From the NCBI RefSeq assembly GCF_000259505.1, contig NZ_AJMM01000019.1, forward strand, positions 62,001 through 126,000: a DNA stretch of 64,000 nucleotides, read 5' to 3'. Position 1 is the stretch's first letter. The number at the start of each line of letters is the position of its first letter. Below the pieces are notes generated by a model, which was not told where the DNA came from, did no database searches, and was given only the letters and a program-made list of their open reading frames with translations. This document shows positions 1 through 9,058 of this stretch, piece after piece. A program made the position numbers and the translations under genes. The stretch is from Streptococcus sp. SK643. GTDB taxonomy: Bacteria > Bacillota > Bacilli > Lactobacillales > Streptococcaceae.

Positions 1-668
1 GTTTTGTCAAACTGTTGAAAGAAGGTAAGTTAGAAGAAGCTAGGAAGGTTTATCCACTGATTCGTATGTCCTATGAGCGTTCAAAACCGATTGCCGAGAG
101 TTTTGCTAAGTCAGATGTCAATATTGACTTCCGTATGGCAGATTATATGGATGAAAACAAGACAGAGGAAGGTTGGTCTGGTTTCCACCGTATCTAACGT
201 ATCCTTTGGGAAGACAATATCACTAAAGGAACTGAAAGCTGTGGCGATTAGTTGGTCAATGATATCAAGGAATTGAAAGCCAAGATTGCAACTGTAGATG
301 TGGACTACAAGGTTATGTTGACTGGGGCAGTTGACTTGCTTAATGAAGTGGCAACAAGCAAGATTACAGGTGAAGAGGAAATTTATTCTCATGCAGACTT
401 GTATGACTTTCGTGCCAATATCGAGGGAGTAGAGAAGATTTTCCAACTTTTTAAACATTTACTTGAAAAATCAGACGCTAATCTAGTTAAAGAATTGGAA
501 GCTGATTTCAAATCTGTTAATAGCTTGTTGGACAAACACATGACCGACAAGGAACACTACAAACTCTATACTGATTTGACAAAAGAAGATACTAAAGAAT
601 TATCAGAAGCTGTGACAAAGCTTGGTGAACCTCTGTCACAAATGGGTAAATTTCTTAGTGGAGAATAA
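1..668 (+). pseudogene. efeO: EfeO/EfeM-type iron-uptake protein, 3' part, two premature stops
   Basis: One reading frame (codons from base 3) encodes the C-terminal part of an EfeO/EfeM-family (M75 peptidase-like) periplasmic or lipoprotein component of the Efe iron importer. The frame is broken twice without a shift: TAA at 195-197 just after GFHRI, and TAG at 249-251 just before LVNDIKELK. Homologues normally read GFHRIE and GDQLV at these places, so the stops look like GAA-to-TAA and CAG-to-TAG substitutions. The downstream piece (252-668) stays in frame and ends in a normal stop, so decay looks recent. The 5' end lies outside the window. The family assignment is from recalled family patterns, not a search. 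Sequencing error is possible but two independent stops make it less likely. Confidence 0.75.
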
Positions 669-673
669 GAGTC

Positions 674-859
674 ATGACTGATAAAGATGAAAAGTTTTTT
701 GAGAAGAAAATGGACCGTCGAGAATTTCTAAAAAAGGCAGGGTTTGGAGGGGCTAGTTTAGCGCTAGGACTCTCTGGTGCTTCTGCTTTTTTCGCACCTA
801 AGCTAGGAAGTCAGGAAAAAATCTCGTACGGAAATGAAAATCAGGACAAGGAAGACTAG
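674..859 (+). pseudogene. efeB: EfeB (DyP-type peroxidase) remnant: Tat leader only
   Basis: Only 61 codons remain. Residues 14-40 form a twin-arginine signal (RREFLKKAGFGGASLALGLS, then a hydrophobic stretch), as in the haem-dependent peroxidase EfeB, which is normally about 400 residues. The catalytic barrel is absent. A stop codon (857-859) comes right after the leader region and a terminator follows 33 bases later, so most of the gene appears deleted. It begins 6 bases after the efeO stop, the usual efe gene order. With efeO also broken, the locus is most likely dead. A small functional Tat substrate is conceivable but unlikely. Confidence 0.65.
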
Positions 860-891
860 ATTTTTTCTCAACCATTTTAGAATACAAAGTT

Positions 892-932
892 AGGACTTAA
901 ATCAGTTCAAGCCGATTTAAGTCCTATTTTTT
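892..932 (+). terminator. Rho-independent terminator after efe remnant
   Basis: Perfect 12-bp stem AGGACTTAAATC (892-903) / GATTTAAGTCCT (914-925), 10-nt loop, followed by ATTTTTTG. It separates the broken efe genes from the lic promoter region. Confidence 0.85.
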
Positions 933-949
933 GTATAGTTGGAATTTTC

Positions 950-979
950 TTTAAGTTTTTTTTAAGGAAACTATATTAT
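950..979 (+). promoter_or_regulatory. CiaR box with -10: upstream lic promoter (P1)
   Basis: TTTAAG (950-955), exactly five T, TTTAAG (961-966): a perfect TTTAAG-N5-TTTAAG CiaR site. A TATTAT -10-like hexamer lies at 974-979, so the box takes the place of the -35. CiaR-controlled transcription of the choline lic locus is established in S. pneumoniae. Transcripts from here would carry a leader of about 190 nt containing the stem TCACAGT (999-1005) / ACTGTGA (1042-1048). The exact -10 is inferred. Confidence 0.75.
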
Positions 980-1105
980 TCTGAAGAACTCTAAAATTTC
1001 ACAGTCATATCTATGTAATAACGATAGAATTCCTCGTAATTACTGTGATTTGATGGATAAAAACAATAAATGAATTGCTATTCTAGAACGGGAAGTCTGC
1101 AATTT

Positions 1106-1135
1106 TTGTTAGATAGGTCTAGATTGTGGTATAAT
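1106..1135 (+). promoter_or_regulatory. Vegetative lic promoter (P2)
   Basis: TTGTTA (1106-1111), 18-bp spacer, TATAAT (1130-1135) preceded by TGG (extended -10). It is the proximal promoter of the tarI-licC operon, about 40 bases before the tarI start. Confidence 0.8.
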
Positions 1136-1175
1136 AGAGAGAAATAGTTTTTTTGTATGATAAAGGAGAAAATAG

Positions 1176-1883
1176 ATGATATATGCTGGAATTCTTGCCG
1201 GTGGAACTGGTACGCGCATGGGAATCAGTAATTTACCCAAACAATTTTTAGAGCTAGGTGATCGGCCTATCTTGATTCACACAATTGAAAAATTTGTTTT
1301 AGAACCAAGCATTGAAAAAATTGTAGTTGGAGTTCATGGTGATTGGGTTTCTCATGCAGAGGATCTTGTAGATAAATATCTTCCTCTTCATAAGGATCGA
1401 ATTATCATTACAAAAGGTGGATCTGACCGCAACACAAGTATTGAGAAAATCATTGAAGCCATTGATGATTATCGTCCGCTTACTCCAGACGACATCGTTG
1501 TTACCCATGATTCTGTCCGTCCTTTTATCACACTTCGCATGATTCAAGATAATATCAAACTAGCGAAAGAACATGACGCTGTAGATACAGTAGTAGAAGC
1601 GGTGGATACTATTGTGGAAAGTACCAATGGTCAATTCATCACAGATATTCCAAATCGTGCACACCTTTATCAAGGCCAAACACCACAGACTTTCCGTTGT
1701 TTAGACTTTATGGATTTGTATGGTTCCCTTTCGAATGAAGAAAAAGAAATTCTGACAGATGCTTGTAAGATTTTCGTTATAAAAGGAAGAGATGTAGCCT
1801 TGGCTAAGGGTGAATACTCTAATCTTAAAATCACAACTGTAACAGATTTGAAGATTGCTAAAAGTATGATTGAGAAAGACTAG
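1176..1883 (+). CDS. tarI: Ribitol-5-phosphate cytidylyltransferase
   Basis: Makes CDP-ribitol from ribitol-5-phosphate and CTP in the cytoplasm for teichoic acid repeat units. The 235-residue product has the nucleotidyltransferase loop GGTGTRMG (residues 9-16), the catalytic PKQ (21-23) and THDSVRPF further on, the layout of the IspD/TarI family. Sequence alone would also allow IspD, but the next gene is TarJ and then the lic genes, which fits TarI. An AAAGGAG ribosome site (about 1162-1168) precedes the ATG. First gene of the tarIJ-licABC operon, under a CiaR-type and a vegetative promoter. Confidence 0.92.
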   Translation: MIYAGILAGGTGTRMGISNLPKQFLELGDRPILIHTIEKFVLEPSIEKIVVGVHGDWVSHAEDLVDKYLPLHKDRIIITKGGSDRNTSIEKIIEAIDDYRPLTPDDIVVTHDSVRPFITLRMIQDNIKLAKEHDAVDTVVEAVDTIVESTNGQFITDIPNRAHLYQGQTPQTFRCLDFMDLYGSLSNEEKEILTDACKIFVIKGRDVALAKGEYSNLKITTVTDLKIAKSMIEKD

Positions 1884-1887
1884 AGAA

Positions 1888-2910
1888 ATGATTAATCAAG
1901 TTTATCAACTAACTAAGCCTAAATTTATCAATGTGAAATATCAGGAAGAAGTGATAGATCAGGAAAATCATATCCTTATCCGTCCAAACTATATGGCGGT
2001 TTGTCATGCAGATCAGCGTTATTATCAAGGAAAACGTGATCCCAAGATCTTATCTAAAAAACTTCCCATGGCTATGATTCATGAATCCTGTGGAACGGTC
2101 ATTTCAGATCCAACAGGAACTTACAAGGTTGGACAAAAGGTTGTCATGATTCCTAATCAACCTCCTATGCAAAGCGACAAGGAGTTTTATGAGAACTACA
2201 TGACAGGAACTTATTTCTTGTCTAGTGGTTATGATGGATTCATGCGAGAATTTGTTTCTCTTCCTAAAGATCGTGTGGTAGCATACAATGATATTGAAGA
2301 TACTGTTGCAGCTATTACGGAATTTGTAAGTGTTGGTATGCATGCTATGAATAGATTTTTGACTTTAGCTCATAGCAAACGGGAGCGAATCGCCGTCATA
2401 GGTGATGGTAGTTTGGCCTTCGTTGTTGCAAATATTATTAACTATACACTTCCAGAAGCAGAGATTATTGTTATTGGTCGTCATTGGGAAAAATTGGAAC
2501 TCTTCTCGTTTGCGAAAGAGTGCTATATTACAGATATGATTCCTGAGGATTTGACTTTTGACCATGCTTTTGAGTGCTGTGGTGGCGATGGTACTGGACC
2601 CGCAATTAATGATTTGATTCGTTATATTCGCCCACAAGGAACTATCCTAATGATGGGAGTCAGTGAATACAAAGTTAATATTAATACACGCGATGCCCTT
2701 GAAAAAGGCTTACTCTTAATTGGATCATCACGTTCTGGTCGAATCGATTTTGAAAAAGCTATCCAGATGATGGAAGTTAAGAAATTTGCCAATCGTCTAA
2801 AAAATATCCTTTATCTAGAAGAACCTGTAAGAGAAATCAAAGATATTCACCGTGTCTTTGCTACTGATTTAAATACTGCTTTTAAAACAGTATTTAAGTG
2901 GGAAGTGTAA
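1888..2910 (+). CDS. tarJ: Ribulose-5-phosphate reductase (zinc alcohol dehydrogenase family)
   Basis: Reduces ribulose-5-phosphate to ribitol-5-phosphate with NADPH, feeding TarI. The 340-residue medium-chain dehydrogenase shows likely zinc ligands C39 (AVCHAD) and H66-E67 (IHESCG), and a nucleotide-binding segment IGDGSLAF in the second half. I chose the ATG at 1888, 4 bases after the tarI stop. A TTG at 1870 would overlap tarI and adds only six residues. No strong ribosome site is visible, so translation is probably coupled to tarI. Confidence 0.9.
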   Translation: MINQVYQLTKPKFINVKYQEEVIDQENHILIRPNYMAVCHADQRYYQGKRDPKILSKKLPMAMIHESCGTVISDPTGTYKVGQKVVMIPNQPPMQSDKEFYENYMTGTYFLSSGYDGFMREFVSLPKDRVVAYNDIEDTVAAITEFVSVGMHAMNRFLTLAHSKRERIAVIGDGSLAFVVANIINYTLPEAEIIVIGRHWEKLELFSFAKECYITDMIPEDLTFDHAFECCGGDGTGPAINDLIRYIRPQGTILMMGVSEYKVNINTRDALEKGLLLIGSSRSGRIDFEKAIQMMEVKKFANRLKNILYLEEPVREIKDIHRVFATDLNTAFKTVFKWEV

Positions 2911-2926
2911 GATTTGGAGGTTAATT

Positions 2927-3796
2927 GTGGAGAAAATCATTAAAGAAAAAATTTCTTCCTTACTTAGTGAAGAAGAGGAAGTCCTCAGTGTTGAACAACT
3001 TGGGGGTATGACTAACCAAAACTATTTAGCTATAACAAGCAAGAAGCAGTACATTGTTAAATTTTTTGGTAAGGGAACAGACAAGCTCATCAATCGTCAA
3101 GATGAAAAGTATAATCTTGAACTGTTGAAGGATTTAAACCTAGATGTAAAAAATTATCTTTTTGATATTGAAGCTGGTATAAAAGTAAATGAGTATATCG
3201 ACTCTGCTATTACACTTGATGCAACTTCAATTAAGACAAAATTTGATAAAATTGCTCCTATTTTACAAACTATTCATGCTTCAGGCAAAGAACTAAGAGG
3301 AGAATTTGTTCCATTTGAGGAAATCAAAAAATATGAATCCTTAATTGAAGGTAGCCTTCCCTATCCTAATTATGAAGAAGTTAGAAGAAAAGTTTTTTCA
3401 CTAGAGAAACGCTTAAATGATTTGGGGATTAACAAAAAATCTTGTCATATTGATTTGGTTCCTGAAAACTTTATCGAGTCCCCTCAAGGTCGTTTGTATT
3501 TGATTGACTGGGAATATGCCTCTATGAATGATCCTATGTGGGATTTAGCAGCCCTCTTCTTAGAGTCTGATTTCACAAGTCAAGAAGAAGAAACCTTCCT
3601 TAGTTATTATGAGAGCAATGAAACCCCCGTATCTCGTGAAAAAATTCGCATTTATAAAATTTTACAAGATACCATTTGGAGTTTGTGGACTGTTTATAAG
3701 GAAGAACAAGGGGCTGATTTTGGTGATTATGGAATTGACCGTTATCAAAGAGCGGTTAAAGGTTTAGTATATTATGGAGGAACTGATGAAAAATAA
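2927..3796 (+). CDS. licA: Choline kinase
   Basis: Phosphorylates imported choline to phosphocholine, the first activation step for phosphocholine decoration of teichoic acids. The APH/choline-kinase fold is indicated by the catalytic loop HIDLVPEN (H174, D176, N181) and the metal-binding DWE (D194-E196) followed by NDPMWDLAALF. GTG start with GGAGG at 2916-2920. The 3' end overlaps licB by 11 bases. 289 residues, usual length for LicA. Confidence 0.93.
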   Translation: MEKIIKEKISSLLSEEEEVLSVEQLGGMTNQNYLAITSKKQYIVKFFGKGTDKLINRQDEKYNLELLKDLNLDVKNYLFDIEAGIKVNEYIDSAITLDATSIKTKFDKIAPILQTIHASGKELRGEFVPFEEIKKYESLIEGSLPYPNYEEVRRKVFSLEKRLNDLGINKKSCHIDLVPENFIESPQGRLYLIDWEYASMNDPMWDLAALFLESDFTSQEEETFLSYYESNETPVSREKIRIYKILQDTIWSLWTVYKEEQGADFGDYGIDRYQRAVKGLVYYGGTDEK

Positions 3797-4664
3797 GAAT
3801 GGTGTTTCTTTTGGTCTTCTTTCAGGTGTTTTCTGGGGGCTAGGACTGACTATTAGTGCAATTATCTTCTCTATTTTTACAGATTTGTCTCCCTTTGTGG
3901 TAGCTGCAGCTCATGATTTTTTAACAATCTTTATCTTGTTAGCTTTTCTTTTAATTAGAGAAGGGAAAGTTCGCTTATCAATTTTTACTAACATTCGAAA
4001 TGTTAGTGTTATAATTGGAGCGCTCTTAGCTGGACCTATTGGAATGCAGGCTAATCTTTATGCAGTTAAATATATAGGTAGTTCCTTAGCTTCTTCAGTT
4101 TCAGCCATCTATCCTGCAGTTTCTGTGTTACTAGCCTTCTTCTTTTTAAAGCATAAGATTTCAAAAAATACAGTATTTGGTGTCTTTTTAATCATTGCAG
4201 CGATTATTGCCCAGACTTATAAGGTAGAACAAGTGAATTCGTTTTATATTGGAATTCTTTGTGCCTTAGTCTGTGCTATTGCTTGGGGTAGTGAAAGTGT
4301 CTTAAGCTCCTTTGCCATGGAAAGTGAATTAAGTGAGATTGAAGCCCTTTTAATCCGGCAAGTAACTTCTTTCTTATCCTATCTAGTAATTGTACTATTC
4401 TCTCATCATACATTTGGAGAAGTAGCTAATCTACAATTATTGGGACTAATGCTTGTCTTCGCTACATTCAATATGATTTCTTACTTGGCTTACTATATTG
4501 CTATTAATCGTTTGCAACCTGCTAAGGCAACGGGATTGAATGTTAGTTACGTAGTTTGGACAGTATTATTCTCAGCCCTTTTCTTGGGGACACCTCTTGA
4601 TTGGCTGACAATTATTACATCACTTGTAGTGATAGCTGGTGTTTATATTATTATTAAAGAATAA
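3786..4664 (+). CDS. licB: Choline uptake transporter (EamA family)
   Basis: A 292-residue integral membrane protein of about ten hydrophobic segments in two EamA-like halves, the drug/metabolite transporter fold. It brings choline into the cell for LicA. ATG 3786 is preferred over ATG 3774 because GGAGG (3776-3780) sits five bases before it. The gene begins inside the end of licA (11-base overlap), so translation is coupled. Substrate is assigned from the lic locus context and recalled pneumococcal homologues. Confidence 0.92.
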   Translation: MKNKNGVSFGLLSGVFWGLGLTISAIIFSIFTDLSPFVVAAAHDFLTIFILLAFLLIREGKVRLSIFTNIRNVSVIIGALLAGPIGMQANLYAVKYIGSSLASSVSAIYPAVSVLLAFFFLKHKISKNTVFGVFLIIAAIIAQTYKVEQVNSFYIGILCALVCAIAWGSESVLSSFAMESELSEIEALLIRQVTSFLSYLVIVLFSHHTFGEVANLQLLGLMLVFATFNMISYLAYYIAINRLQPAKATGLNVSYVVWTVLFSALFLGTPLDWLTIITSLVVIAGVYIIIKE

Positions 4665-4675
4665 AGGAGATTCGA

Positions 4676-5365
4676 GTGAAAGCAATCATTTTAGCGGCGG
4701 GATTGGGAACTCGTCTGCGTCCTATGACGGACAATACCCCAAAAGCCTTGGTGAAAGTAAATCAAAAACCCTTAATAGAATATCAGATTGAGTTTCTTAA
4801 AGAAAAAGGAATCCATGATATAATTATTGTTGTAGGTTATTTGAAAGAACAATTTGACTATTTGAAAGAAAAGTATGGTGTTCGACTTATCTTTAATGAC
4901 AAATATGCTGATTATAATAACTTTTATTCTCTTTATATAGTAAAAGAGGAGTTGGCCAATAGTTATGTTATTGATGCTGATAATTATCTTTTTAAGAACA
5001 TGTTCCGCAATGATTTGACTCGCTCAACATACTTTAGTGTCTATCGTGAAGACTGTACCAATGAATGGTTCTTAGTTTATGGAGATGACTACAAGGTTCA
5101 AGATATTATTGTTGATAGCAAAGCTGGTCGTATTTTAAGTGGTGTTTCTTTCTGGGATGAATCGACTGCAGAAAAGATTGTCAGCTTTATCGATAGAGCA
5201 TACGAAAGCGGTGAATTCGTAGACTTATATTGGGACAATATGGTTAAGGATAATATCAAGGAATTAGATGTCTATGTTGAAGAATTAGAAGGCAATAGCA
5301 TCTATGAAATCGATAGTGTCAAAGATTACCATAAATTAGAAGAAATTCTAGCAAATGAAAATTAA
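4676..5365 (+). CDS. licC: Choline-phosphate cytidylyltransferase
   Basis: Converts phosphocholine and CTP to CDP-choline, the donor used by LicD transferases. The nucleotidyltransferase loop AAGLGTRLRP is at residues 7-16, followed by TDNTPKALV with the conserved lysine. 229 residues, normal for LicC. GTG start with AAAGGAG 8-9 bases upstream. Last gene of the operon; a terminator-like hairpin follows. No licD gene lies in this window, so the transferases must be elsewhere. Confidence 0.93.
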   Translation: MKAIILAAGLGTRLRPMTDNTPKALVKVNQKPLIEYQIEFLKEKGIHDIIIVVGYLKEQFDYLKEKYGVRLIFNDKYADYNNFYSLYIVKEELANSYVIDADNYLFKNMFRNDLTRSTYFSVYREDCTNEWFLVYGDDYKVQDIIVDSKAGRILSGVSFWDESTAEKIVSFIDRAYESGEFVDLYWDNMVKDNIKELDVYVEELEGNSIYEIDSVKDYHKLEEILANEN

Positions 5366-5372
5366 ATTTTTC

Positions 5373-5410
5373 AGCATCTGACAAAATTGTTGGATGTTTT
5401 TATTTTTTTA
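5373..5410 (+). terminator. Terminator after licC
   Basis: AGCATCTGACAA pairs with TTGTTGGATGTT (two G-U pairs) around 5373-5398, followed by a T-rich run to 5410. The run merges into the dprA cin-box. Confidence 0.65.
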
Positions 5411-5416
5411 CGAATA
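5409..5416 (+). promoter_or_regulatory. Competence cin-box (SigX/ComX promoter) of dprA
   Basis: TACGAATA preceded by a T-rich stretch, 34 bases before the dprA ATG. This is the consensus -10 element of the alternative sigma factor SigX, which drives late competence genes in streptococci. dprA is a known member of that regulon. Confidence 0.9.
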
Positions 5417-5449
5417 AATAAATGAATAGAAAAAGAATTGGAGTAAGTT

Positions 5450-6298
5450 ATGAAAATTACAAACTATGAAATTTATAAATTAAGAAAATCAGGGTTAACT
5501 AATCAGCAAATTCTGACTGTCTTAGAATATGGAGAAAGTTTTGATCAGGAACTTTTATTGGGAGACATAGCTGAGGTTTCAGGTTGCCGTAATCCGGCTG
5601 TGTTTATGGAACGCTATTTTCAGATAGATGATGCACATCTGGAGAAAGAATTTAATAAATTCCCTTCATTTTCAATTCTTGATGATTGTTACCCTTTTGA
5701 TTTATGTGAAATATATGATGCACCTGCTCTCTTATTTTATAAAGGAAATCTAGATCTCTTAAAATTACCTAAGGTCGCAGTTGTAGGTAGTAGAGACTGC
5801 AGTAGCCAGGGAGCCAAAGCAGTTCAAAAAGTTATTCAGGGATTGGAAAATGAATTGGTTGTTGTTAGTGGTTTAGCCAAGGGAATCGATACAGCTGCTC
5901 ACATGGCTGCCTTGAAACACGGTGGAAAGACAATAGCAGTCATTGGGACTGGGCTGGATGTTTTTTATCCAAGATCCAACAAACGCTTGCAAGAATATAT
6001 TGCTAATGATCATTTGATTTTAAGTGAGTATGGACCTAGTGAACAACCTCTTAAATTTCATTTTCCAGCTCGCAACAGAATTATTGCTGGACTCTGTAGA
6101 GGTGTCATTGTAGCAGAAGCTAAGATGCGCTCTGGAAGTTTAATAACTTGTGAACGAGCTATGGAAGAAGGAAGAGACGTCTTTGCTATACCTGGTAGCA
6201 TTTTAGACGGCCGATCAGATGGCTGCCATCATTTAATCCAAGAAGGTGCAAAATTAGTTACTAGTGGGAAAGATGTCCTATCTGAGTTTGAATTTTAA
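5450..6298 (+). CDS. dprA: DNA processing protein DprA (late competence)
   Basis: Binds incoming single-stranded DNA during transformation, loads RecA, and in pneumococcus shuts off competence by binding ComE. 282 residues: an N-terminal SAM-like helical part (about 1-75), then an extended Rossmann fold with VVGSRDCSS (111-119), SGLAKGIDTAAH, GTGLDVFYP and FPARNRIIAGL. Start ATG 5450 follows GGAG (5440-5443). Transcribed from the cin-box just upstream and separated from licC by a terminator. Confidence 0.95.
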   Translation: MKITNYEIYKLRKSGLTNQQILTVLEYGESFDQELLLGDIAEVSGCRNPAVFMERYFQIDDAHLEKEFNKFPSFSILDDCYPFDLCEIYDAPALLFYKGNLDLLKLPKVAVVGSRDCSSQGAKAVQKVIQGLENELVVVSGLAKGIDTAAHMAALKHGGKTIAVIGTGLDVFYPRSNKRLQEYIANDHLILSEYGPSEQPLKFHFPARNRIIAGLCRGVIVAEAKMRSGSLITCERAMEEGRDVFAIPGSILDGRSDGCHHLIQEGAKLVTSGKDVLSEFEF

Positions 6299-6350
6299 GG
6301 ATAAAAAGGAAGTTTAAAGAAAGTTTTCTTCTATATATAGGTGCTAAGTC

Positions 6351-6379
6351 TTGACAGGTTATTAAAAATGGTTTACACT
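6351..6379 (+). promoter_or_regulatory. topA promoter
   Basis: TTGACA (6351-6356), 17-bp spacer, TACACT (6374-6379). Confidence 0.75.
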
Positions 6380-6414
6380 TTATAAAGTTTATTACTTTGA
6401 AAAGGTGTGGTAAT

Positions 6415-8502
6415 GTGGCTACGGCAACAAAAAAGAAAAAATCAACAGTTAAGAAAAATTTAGTCATCGTGGAGTCTCCTGCTAAGGCTAAAACGATTGA
6501 AAAATATTTAGGTAGAAATTATAAGGTTTTAGCCAGTGTCGGTCATATCCGTGATTTGAAAAAATCAAGCATGTCCGTTGACATTGAAAATAACTATGAA
6601 CCGCAATATATCAATATTCGTGGGAAAGGTCCTCTGATTAATGATCTAAAAAAAGAAGCTAAAAAAGCTAATAAAGTCTTTCTTGCTAGTGACCCGGATC
6701 GTGAAGGAGAAGCAATTTCTTGGCATTTGGCCCATATTCTTGATTTGGATGATAATGATGCAAATCGTGTTGTATTCAATGAAATTACCAAGGATGCCGT
6801 TAAAAATGCCTTTAAAGAGCCCCGCAAGATTGATATGAATTTGGTTGATGCCCAACAGGCTCGTCGTGTCTTAGACCGCTTGGTAGGTTATTCCATCTCT
6901 CCTATTTTGTGGAAAAAGGTTAAGAAGGGGTTATCAGCTGGGCGCGTGCAGTCAGTTGCCCTCAAGCTTATCATTGATCGAGAGAATGAAATCAATGCCT
7001 TTCAACCTGAAGAATATTGGACCATTGATGGGGTTTTTAAAAAGGGAAGCAAGCAATTTCAAGCTTCTTTCTATAGCGTAAATGGCAAGAAGAAAAAATT
7101 GACTACTAACGAAGAAGTCAAGGAAGTCTTGTCTCACCTGACTAGTAAGGAATTTACAGTAGATCAGGTAGATAAAAAGGAGCGCAAACGAAATGCTCCA
7201 CTACCATATACAACGTCTACTATGCAGATGGATGCTGCTAATAAAATCAATTTCCGAACGCGTAAGACCATGATGGTTGCTCAACAGCTATATGAAGGGA
7301 TTAATATTGGTTCAGGTGTCCAAGGTTTAATCACCTATATGCGTACCGATTCAACTCGTATCAGTCCAGTAGCGCAGAATGAAGCAGCTAGTTTCATTAA
7401 TGATCGTTTTGGAAGTAAGTATGCTAAGCATGGAAGTAAGGTCAAAAATGCTTCAGGTGCTCAAGATGCCCACGAAGCTATCCGCCCATCAAGTGTCTAT
7501 CATACTCCAGAAAGTATTGCTAAGTATTTAAATAAAGACCAGCTAAAGCTATACACGCTCATATGGAATCGTTTTGTTGCTAGTCAGATGACAGCTGCTA
7601 TTTTTGATACAATGGCTGTTAAACTCTCTCAAAATGGTGTGCAGTTTGCTGCCAATGGTAGCCAGGTTAAGTTTGATGGCTATCTTGCTATCTATAATGA
7701 TTCTGACAAGAATAAGATGTTGCCAGATATGGTTGTTGGAGATGCGGTTAAGCAGGTAAATAGCAGACCAGAACAACATTTTACTCAACCGCCAGCACGT
7801 TATTCTGAAGCAACACTAATCAAGACCTTGGAGGAGAATGGAGTTGGACGTCCTTCAACCTATGCACCAACCATTGAAACTATTCAGAAACGTTATTATG
7901 TTCGACTTGCAGCCAAACGTTTTGAACCGACAGAGTTGGGAGAAATTGTCAACAAGCTCATCATTGAATATTTCCCTGATATCGTAAACGTGACCTTTAC
8001 AGCTGAAATGGAAGGTAGACTTGATGATGTCGAGGTCGGAAAAGAGCAGTGGCAACGTGTCATTGATGCCTTTTACAAACCCTTCTCTAAAGAGGTTGCT
8101 AAGGCTGAAGAAGAAATGGAAAAAATCCAGATCAAAGATGAACCAGCTGGATTTGACTGTGAAGTGTGTGGTAGTCCAATGGTCATTAAGCTGGGCCGTT
8201 TTGGTAAATTCTATGCATGCAGTAATTTCCCAGATTGTCGTCATACACAAGCGATTGTCAAGGAGATTGGTGTTGAGTGTCCAAGCTGTCATCAGGGACA
8301 AATCATCGAGCGTAAAACCAAACGTAATCGTATTTTCTATGGATGTAATCGCTATCCAGAATGTGAATTCACCTCTTGGGACAAGCCAGTTGGTCGTGAT
8401 TGTCCAAAATGTGGTCACTTCCTCATGGAGAAAAAAGTCCGTGGTGGTGGCAAGCAGGTTGTTTGTAGCAAGGGTGATTACGAAGAAGAAAAGATTAAAT
8501 AA
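6415..8502 (+). CDS. topA: DNA topoisomerase I
   Basis: Type IA topoisomerase that relaxes negative supercoils. 695 residues from the GTG at 6415: a lysine-rich start, Toprim domain ([21 protein letters not shown]), active-site tyrosine Y308 in [10 protein letters not shown], then C-terminal zinc ribbons: C-x2-C...C-x4-C twice (CEVCG..., CPSCH...) and a third (CPKCG...VVC) showing only three cysteines. GTG 6415 follows an AAAGGTGTGG ribosome site. A TTG 18 bases upstream lacks one and is less likely. Own promoter and terminator. Confidence 0.95.
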   Translation: MATATKKKKSTVKKNLVIVESPAKAKTIEKYLGRNYKVLASVGHIRDLKKSSMSVDIENNYEPQYINIRGKGPLINDLKKEAKKANKVFLASDPDREGEAISWHLAHILDLDDNDANRVVFNEITKDAVKNAFKEPRKIDMNLVDAQQARRVLDRLVGYSISPILWKKVKKGLSAGRVQSVALKLIIDRENEINAFQPEEYWTIDGVFKKGSKQFQASFYSVNGKKKKLTTNEEVKEVLSHLTSKEFTVDQVDKKERKRNAPLPYTTSTMQMDAANKINFRTRKTMMVAQQLYEGINIGSGVQGLITYMRTDSTRISPVAQNEAASFINDRFGSKYAKHGSKVKNASGAQDAHEAIRPSSVYHTPESIAKYLNKDQLKLYTLIWNRFVASQMTAAIFDTMAVKLSQNGVQFAANGSQVKFDGYLAIYNDSDKNKMLPDMVVGDAVKQVNSRPEQHFTQPPARYSEATLIKTLEENGVGRPSTYAPTIETIQKRYYVRLAAKRFEPTELGEIVNKLIIEYFPDIVNVTFTAEMEGRLDDVEVGKEQWQRVIDAFYKPFSKEVAKAEEEMEKIQIKDEPAGFDCEVCGSPMVIKLGRFGKFYACSNFPDCRHTQAIVKEIGVECPSCHQGQIIERKTKRNRIFYGCNRYPECEFTSWDKPVGRDCPKCGHFLMEKKVRGGGKQVVCSKGDYEEEKIK

Positions 8503-8505
8503 GAC

Positions 8506-8537
8506 GAGAGTCCTGAAAATGAATTTCAGGCTCTTTT
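8506..8537 (+). terminator. topA terminator
   Basis: GAG-T-CCTGAAA (8508-8518) pairs with TTTCAGGCTC (8524-8533) with one bulged T, followed by TTTTT. Confidence 0.8.
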
Positions 8538-8608
8538 TGGGTTAGAACTTGACAAAATTCATCATTGTATGCGAAACTAGAATAAAATTATTGTAATTAG
8601 GAGAAGTT

Positions 8609-8968
8609 ATGCGTCTTATCTATTTGATAATTGGTTTTTTATCACTGGCCTTGGCTATTGTTGGGGTGGTTTTACCCTTGTTACCAACAACTCCCTTTCT
8701 TTTGTTGTCAATTGCTTGTTTTTCTAAATCTTCTAAACGATTTGAAAATTGGTTATATCACACAAAGTTATACCAAACCTATGTAGCTGATTTTCGCGAG
8801 ACTAAGTCTATTGCGCGTGAACGTAAGAAAAAGATTATTGTCTCTATCTACATCTTAATGGGAATTTCCATTTATTTTGCTCCTCTCTTACCTGTCAAAA
8901 TTGGTCTCGGAGCCTTGACCATCTTTATCACTTATTATCTCTTTAAGGTCATTCCGGACAAGGAATAA
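8609..8968 (+). CDS. DUF454 (YbaN-like) membrane protein
   Basis: 119 residues with a first hydrophobic segment (3-33) containing VVLPLLPTTPFLLL, a central basic stretch (about 55-80) and a second hydrophobic hairpin (about 82-112). This matches DUF454/YbaN inner-membrane proteins, whose function is unknown. AGGAG ribosome site six bases before the ATG. A TTGACA at 8549-8554 lies upstream but no well-spaced -10 is evident. Confidence 0.8.
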   Translation: MRLIYLIIGFLSLALAIVGVVLPLLPTTPFLLLSIACFSKSSKRFENWLYHTKLYQTYVADFRETKSIARERKKKIIVSIYILMGISIYFAPLLPVKIGLGALTIFITYYLFKVIPDKE

Positions 8969-9019
8969 AAAATAGTAACAATTTTCCTTGATATAAATGA
9001 AAGCATATTCACAACAATA

Positions 9020-9028
9020 TGATATAAT
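9020..9028 (+). promoter_or_regulatory. Extended -10 promoter for cutC
   Basis: TGA-TATAAT (9020-9028); no good -35. AAGGAG ribosome site follows before the ATG at 9059. Confidence 0.65.
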
Positions 9029-9058
9029 AAATTTAAAGTAATTTTCAAGGAGAATCAA

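Noticed and set aside
7855-8418. 187-codon minus-strand ORF
   Set aside because: Shadow of topA; aromatic/threonine-rich product with no motifs.
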